A stretch of DNA of 5,977 nt. Source: Oscillospiraceae bacterium (GTDB lineage: Bacteria; Bacillota; Clostridia; Oscillospirales; Ruminococcaceae). A program made the translations under genes and the position numbers. Below are positions 4,039 through 5,977 of the stretch, piece after piece; the first letter of the stretch is position 1, and the number at the start of each line of letters is the position of its first letter. The notes below the pieces were generated by a model that was given only the letters and a program-made list of their open reading frames with translations, did not search any database and was not told the origin of the DNA. The stretch is from NCBI GenBank assembly GCA_015067375.1, contig SVMQ01000147.1:1-5977 (forward strand). The letters are read 5' to 3'.

Positions 4039-5290
4039 GATCAACAATCTTGAAATCGAAAACGTAAAGCGCGTGAAGGCTGTAACGCTCGCGCCTGCCG
4101 AGAACGGGCTGACCGTCATCGGCGGAAAGAACGGTCAGGGCAAGACCTCCGTACTGGATGCAATCGCATGGGCGCTGGGCGGCGACCGTTTCAAACCCTC
4201 GCAGCCTAACAGGGAGGGGTCGGTCATTCCTCCGCATCTCAGGGTAGAGCTTTCCAACGGTCTTGTCGTGGAGCGCTCGGGCAACAGCTCCAACCTTAAG
4301 GTCATCGACCCTAACGGCAACAAGGGCGGTCAGCAGCTACTGAATGAGTTCGTTGAGGCTTTGGCGCTCAATCTCCCGAAGTTCATGCAGATGTCCAACA
4401 AGGAAAAGGCTGATACACTGCTGCGTATCATCGGCGTCGGAGATAAGCTGTACGCCCTCGAAACGGACGAGCAGAGGCTGTATAACCGCCGCACCGAGAT
4501 AGGCAGAGTGCGCGATCAGAAAGCGAAATATGCAAAGGAGCTGCCTGTATACTCGGGACTGCCTGCGGAGCTTATCTCGGCGGTGGAGCTTATCAGACAG
4601 CAGCAGGATATCCTCGCTCGCAACGGCGAAAATCAGCGCAAGCGCGAAAACCTCGCACAGCTTCAGCAGGAATACGACCGCACCGCTGCGCAGATAGAGG
4701 AGCTTGGCATGAAGCTTGAGCGCATCTCTGCCGACCTTGAAACGGCGATGAAGTCCGCGCAGGATCTCCATGACGAAAGTACCGTCGAGATAGAGCAGAG
4801 CCTTGCGGATATCGAAAGCACCAACACTAAGATACGCGCAAATCTCGACAGACAGCGCGCCGAGATAGAGGCGGAGGATTTCGGTCGTCAGTATGACGAG
4901 CTTACCGAGCAATTGCAGGATGTGCGCAGGCAGAAGAGCGAACTGTTAAACGGCGCAGACCTGCCGCTTGAGGGATTGTCCGTCGAGAATGGCGAGCTGC
5001 TCTACAACGGCTGCCGTTGGGACTGCATGAGCGGCTCGGAGCAGCTCAGGGTCGCTACCGCTATCGTGCGCAGGCTCAATCCGAAATGCGGCTTTGTGCT
5101 GCTGGACAAGCTTGAGCAGATGGACACCGATACTCTCGCGGAATTTGGCGCATGGCTGGAGCAGGAAGGCTTGCAGGTCATCGCTACAAGAGTAAGCACA
5201 GGCGGTGAGTGCAGCATAATAATCGAGGACGGAAAGAATGCCGTTCCCGAAACGATATCGACTACAAAATGGAAGGCAGGTACATTCTGA
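4031..5290 (+). CDS. SMC/SbcC-like phage ATPase with a central coiled coil
   Basis: This 419-residue protein has an ATG with AAAGGAG (about 4017-4023) seven bases upstream, overlapping the methyltransferase end. The N-terminal ATPase half has the RecF/SMC opening (INNLEIENVKRVKAVTL) and Walker A GGKNGQGKTS (31-40). Residues about 140-305 are rich in heptad-like charged and Leu patterns, a short coiled coil. The C-terminal half has an ABC-type signature at SGSEQLRVATAIVR (334-347) and a Walker B-like FVLLDKLEQMD (355-365). D359 is not followed directly by the usual Glu; E362 may replace it. Phage proteins of this kind usually lie beside single-strand annealing or exonuclease genes and act in DNA recombination or repair. 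The neighbour downstream fits that. A catalytic nuclease domain is not visible. Confidence 0.82.
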   Translation: MVKINNLEIENVKRVKAVTLAPAENGLTVIGGKNGQGKTSVLDAIAWALGGDRFKPSQPNREGSVIPPHLRVELSNGLVVERSGNSSNLKVIDPNGNKGGQQLLNEFVEALALNLPKFMQMSNKEKADTLLRIIGVGDKLYALETDEQRLYNRRTEIGRVRDQKAKYAKELPVYSGLPAELISAVELIRQQQDILARNGENQRKRENLAQLQQEYDRTAAQIEELGMKLERISADLETAMKSAQDLHDESTVEIEQSLADIESTNTKIRANLDRQRAEIEAEDFGRQYDELTEQLQDVRRQKSELLNGADLPLEGLSVENGELLYNGCRWDCMSGSEQLRVATAIVRRLNPKCGFVLLDKLEQMDTDTLAEFGAWLEQEGLQVIATRVSTGGECSIIIEDGKNAVPETISTTKWKAGTF

Positions 5291-5977
5291 TGAACATTAC
5301 AAGAGGAAAGCTCCATCACGCGAAAAAGGTAGTCATCTACGGCCCCGAGGGCATAGGCAAGTCAAGCCTTGCGGCGAGATTTCCCGACGCTGTTTTCATC
5401 GACACTGAGGGCAGCACGAGCGATATGGATGTTGCGCGTATGGATAAACCGCTGTCGTGGGCGATGTTAAAGGCACAGGTGGAGTATGTCAGGCAGAACA
5501 GACCCTGCCGCACTCTTATCATTGACACTGTGGACTGGGCGGAAACTCTGTGCATTACCGCTGTATGCGAGCAGCACGGCAAGAACGGCATCGAGGATTT
5601 CGGCTACGGTAACGGCTATGTTTACGAAAAGGAGGAGTTCGGGCGTTTTCTCAATCTTCTCAGCGAGGTCGTGGAAAGTGGCGTGAATGTGGTGCTTACG
5701 GCTCATGCTATCCTGCGTAAATTCGAGCAGCCTGACGAGATGGGAGCATACGACCGCTGGGAGCTTAAGCTCGGCAAAAAGACCACCAATCTCATTGCGC
5801 CGCTTGTAAAGGAATGGGCGGATATGGTGCTGTTTGCAAACTACAAGACCCTTTCCGTCGCGGTAGATAAGGATAGCAAAAAGCACAAGGCACAGGGCGG
5901 CAGGAGAGTTATCTACACCGCGCATCATCCGTGCTGGGATGCAAAGAACAGGCACGGTCTGCCCGAGGCGATACCTA
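5290..5977 (+). CDS. RecA-fold ATPase, Sak4-like (AAA_24 type), C-terminus beyond the window
   Basis: The ATG at 5290 shares its A with the TGA of the preceding gene (TGATG overlap), with a modest CAGGT ribosome site about 9 nt upstream. The frame is open for 229 codons to the right edge. Walker A is GPEGIGKSS (18-26) after the beta strand KKVVIY. FIDTEGS (36-42) follows, then Walker B RTLIIDTVDW (74-83) and a sensor-like VVLTAHA (134-140). This order matches phage NTP-binding proteins of the Sak4/AAA_24 group, RecA-like ATPases that assist single-strand annealing and recombination with SSB. Position after an SMC-like ATPase supports a phage replication/recombination module. Total length and C-terminal domain cannot be judged. 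A generic AAA ATPase is the alternative. Confidence 0.82.
   Translation, partial: MNITRGKLHHAKKVVIYGPEGIGKSSLAARFPDAVFIDTEGSTSDMDVARMDKPLSWAMLKAQVEYVRQNRPCRTLIIDTVDWAETLCITAVCEQHGKNGIEDFGYGNGYVYEKEEFGRFLNLLSEVVESGVNVVLTAHAILRKFEQPDEMGAYDRWELKLGKKTTNLIAPLVKEWADMVLFANYKTLSVAVDKDSKKHKAQGGRRVIYTAHHPCWDAKNRHGLPEAIP

Noticed and set aside
4337..4912. 191-codon minus-strand open frame opposite the SMC-like ATPase
   Set aside because: It lies wholly inside a well-supported gene with clear motifs, gives a protein of no recognisable pattern, and is a usual by-product of GC-rich coding sequence.
1..5977. CRISPR array, tRNA, rRNA, insertion sequence or attachment site
   Set aside because: I found no regularly spaced identical repeats, no tRNA-like cloverleaf, no transposase and no integrase-linked duplication in the window.

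Overview
The window looks like the start of the early region of a temperate phage or prophage from a Gram-positive host, most likely a gut or rumen-type Clostridia (Firmicutes). The support for this is strong AGGAGG-type ribosome sites before nearly every gene, genes packed with 4-8 nt overlaps, a repressor/Cro-like divergent switch at the left, and a methyltransferase plus recombination-type ATPases to the right. The host assignment is inference from style; no gene names a host. No structural, packaging, integrase or rRNA/tRNA gene is visible.

Layout. Positions 1-99 (minus strand) hold the N-terminus of an HTH repressor that runs off the left edge. Positions 100-332 form an AT-rich switch region. 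It holds four copies of a 19-bp operator-like sequence and a perfect-consensus rightward promoter (TTGACA, 17 bp, TATAAT) whose spacer is filled by one operator. There are also candidate leftward promoters and a pair of mutually exclusive inverted repeats. To the right lie a Cro-like HTH gene with a TTG start (333-560), a second intergenic region with a possible 27-codon ORF (561-698), and then a compact plus-strand cluster. That cluster begins with a third small HTH protein (699-974), a zinc-ribbon protein (967-1182) and a two-helix membrane protein (1179-1415). A gap of about 50 bp with a hairpin separates these from the second part. The second part holds a PP-loop/PAPS-reductase-like protein (1466-2533), a C5-cytosine DNA methyltransferase (2530-4038), an SMC/SbcC-like ATPase (4031-5290) and a RecA-fold Sak4-like ATPase (5290 to the right edge).

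How they may work together. The left part decides between lysogeny and early expression. The rightward transcript would deliver small regulators, a DNA-modification pair (PP-loop enzyme and methyltransferase, joined by an ATGA overlap) and the first genes of a replication/recombination module. The PP-loop enzyme keeps the ATP-pyrophosphatase loop and a CC...CxxC cysteine set like the iron-sulfur site of APS reductase, but I do not see the reductase's C-terminal ECGLH motif. A nucleotide- or DNA-directed role is therefore at least as likely as sulfate reduction.

Base composition changes visibly. Positions 1-690 are AT-rich, 691-1415 and 2530-5977 are clearly richer in G+C, and the PP-loop gene is intermediate, which fits the mosaic assembly usual in phages.
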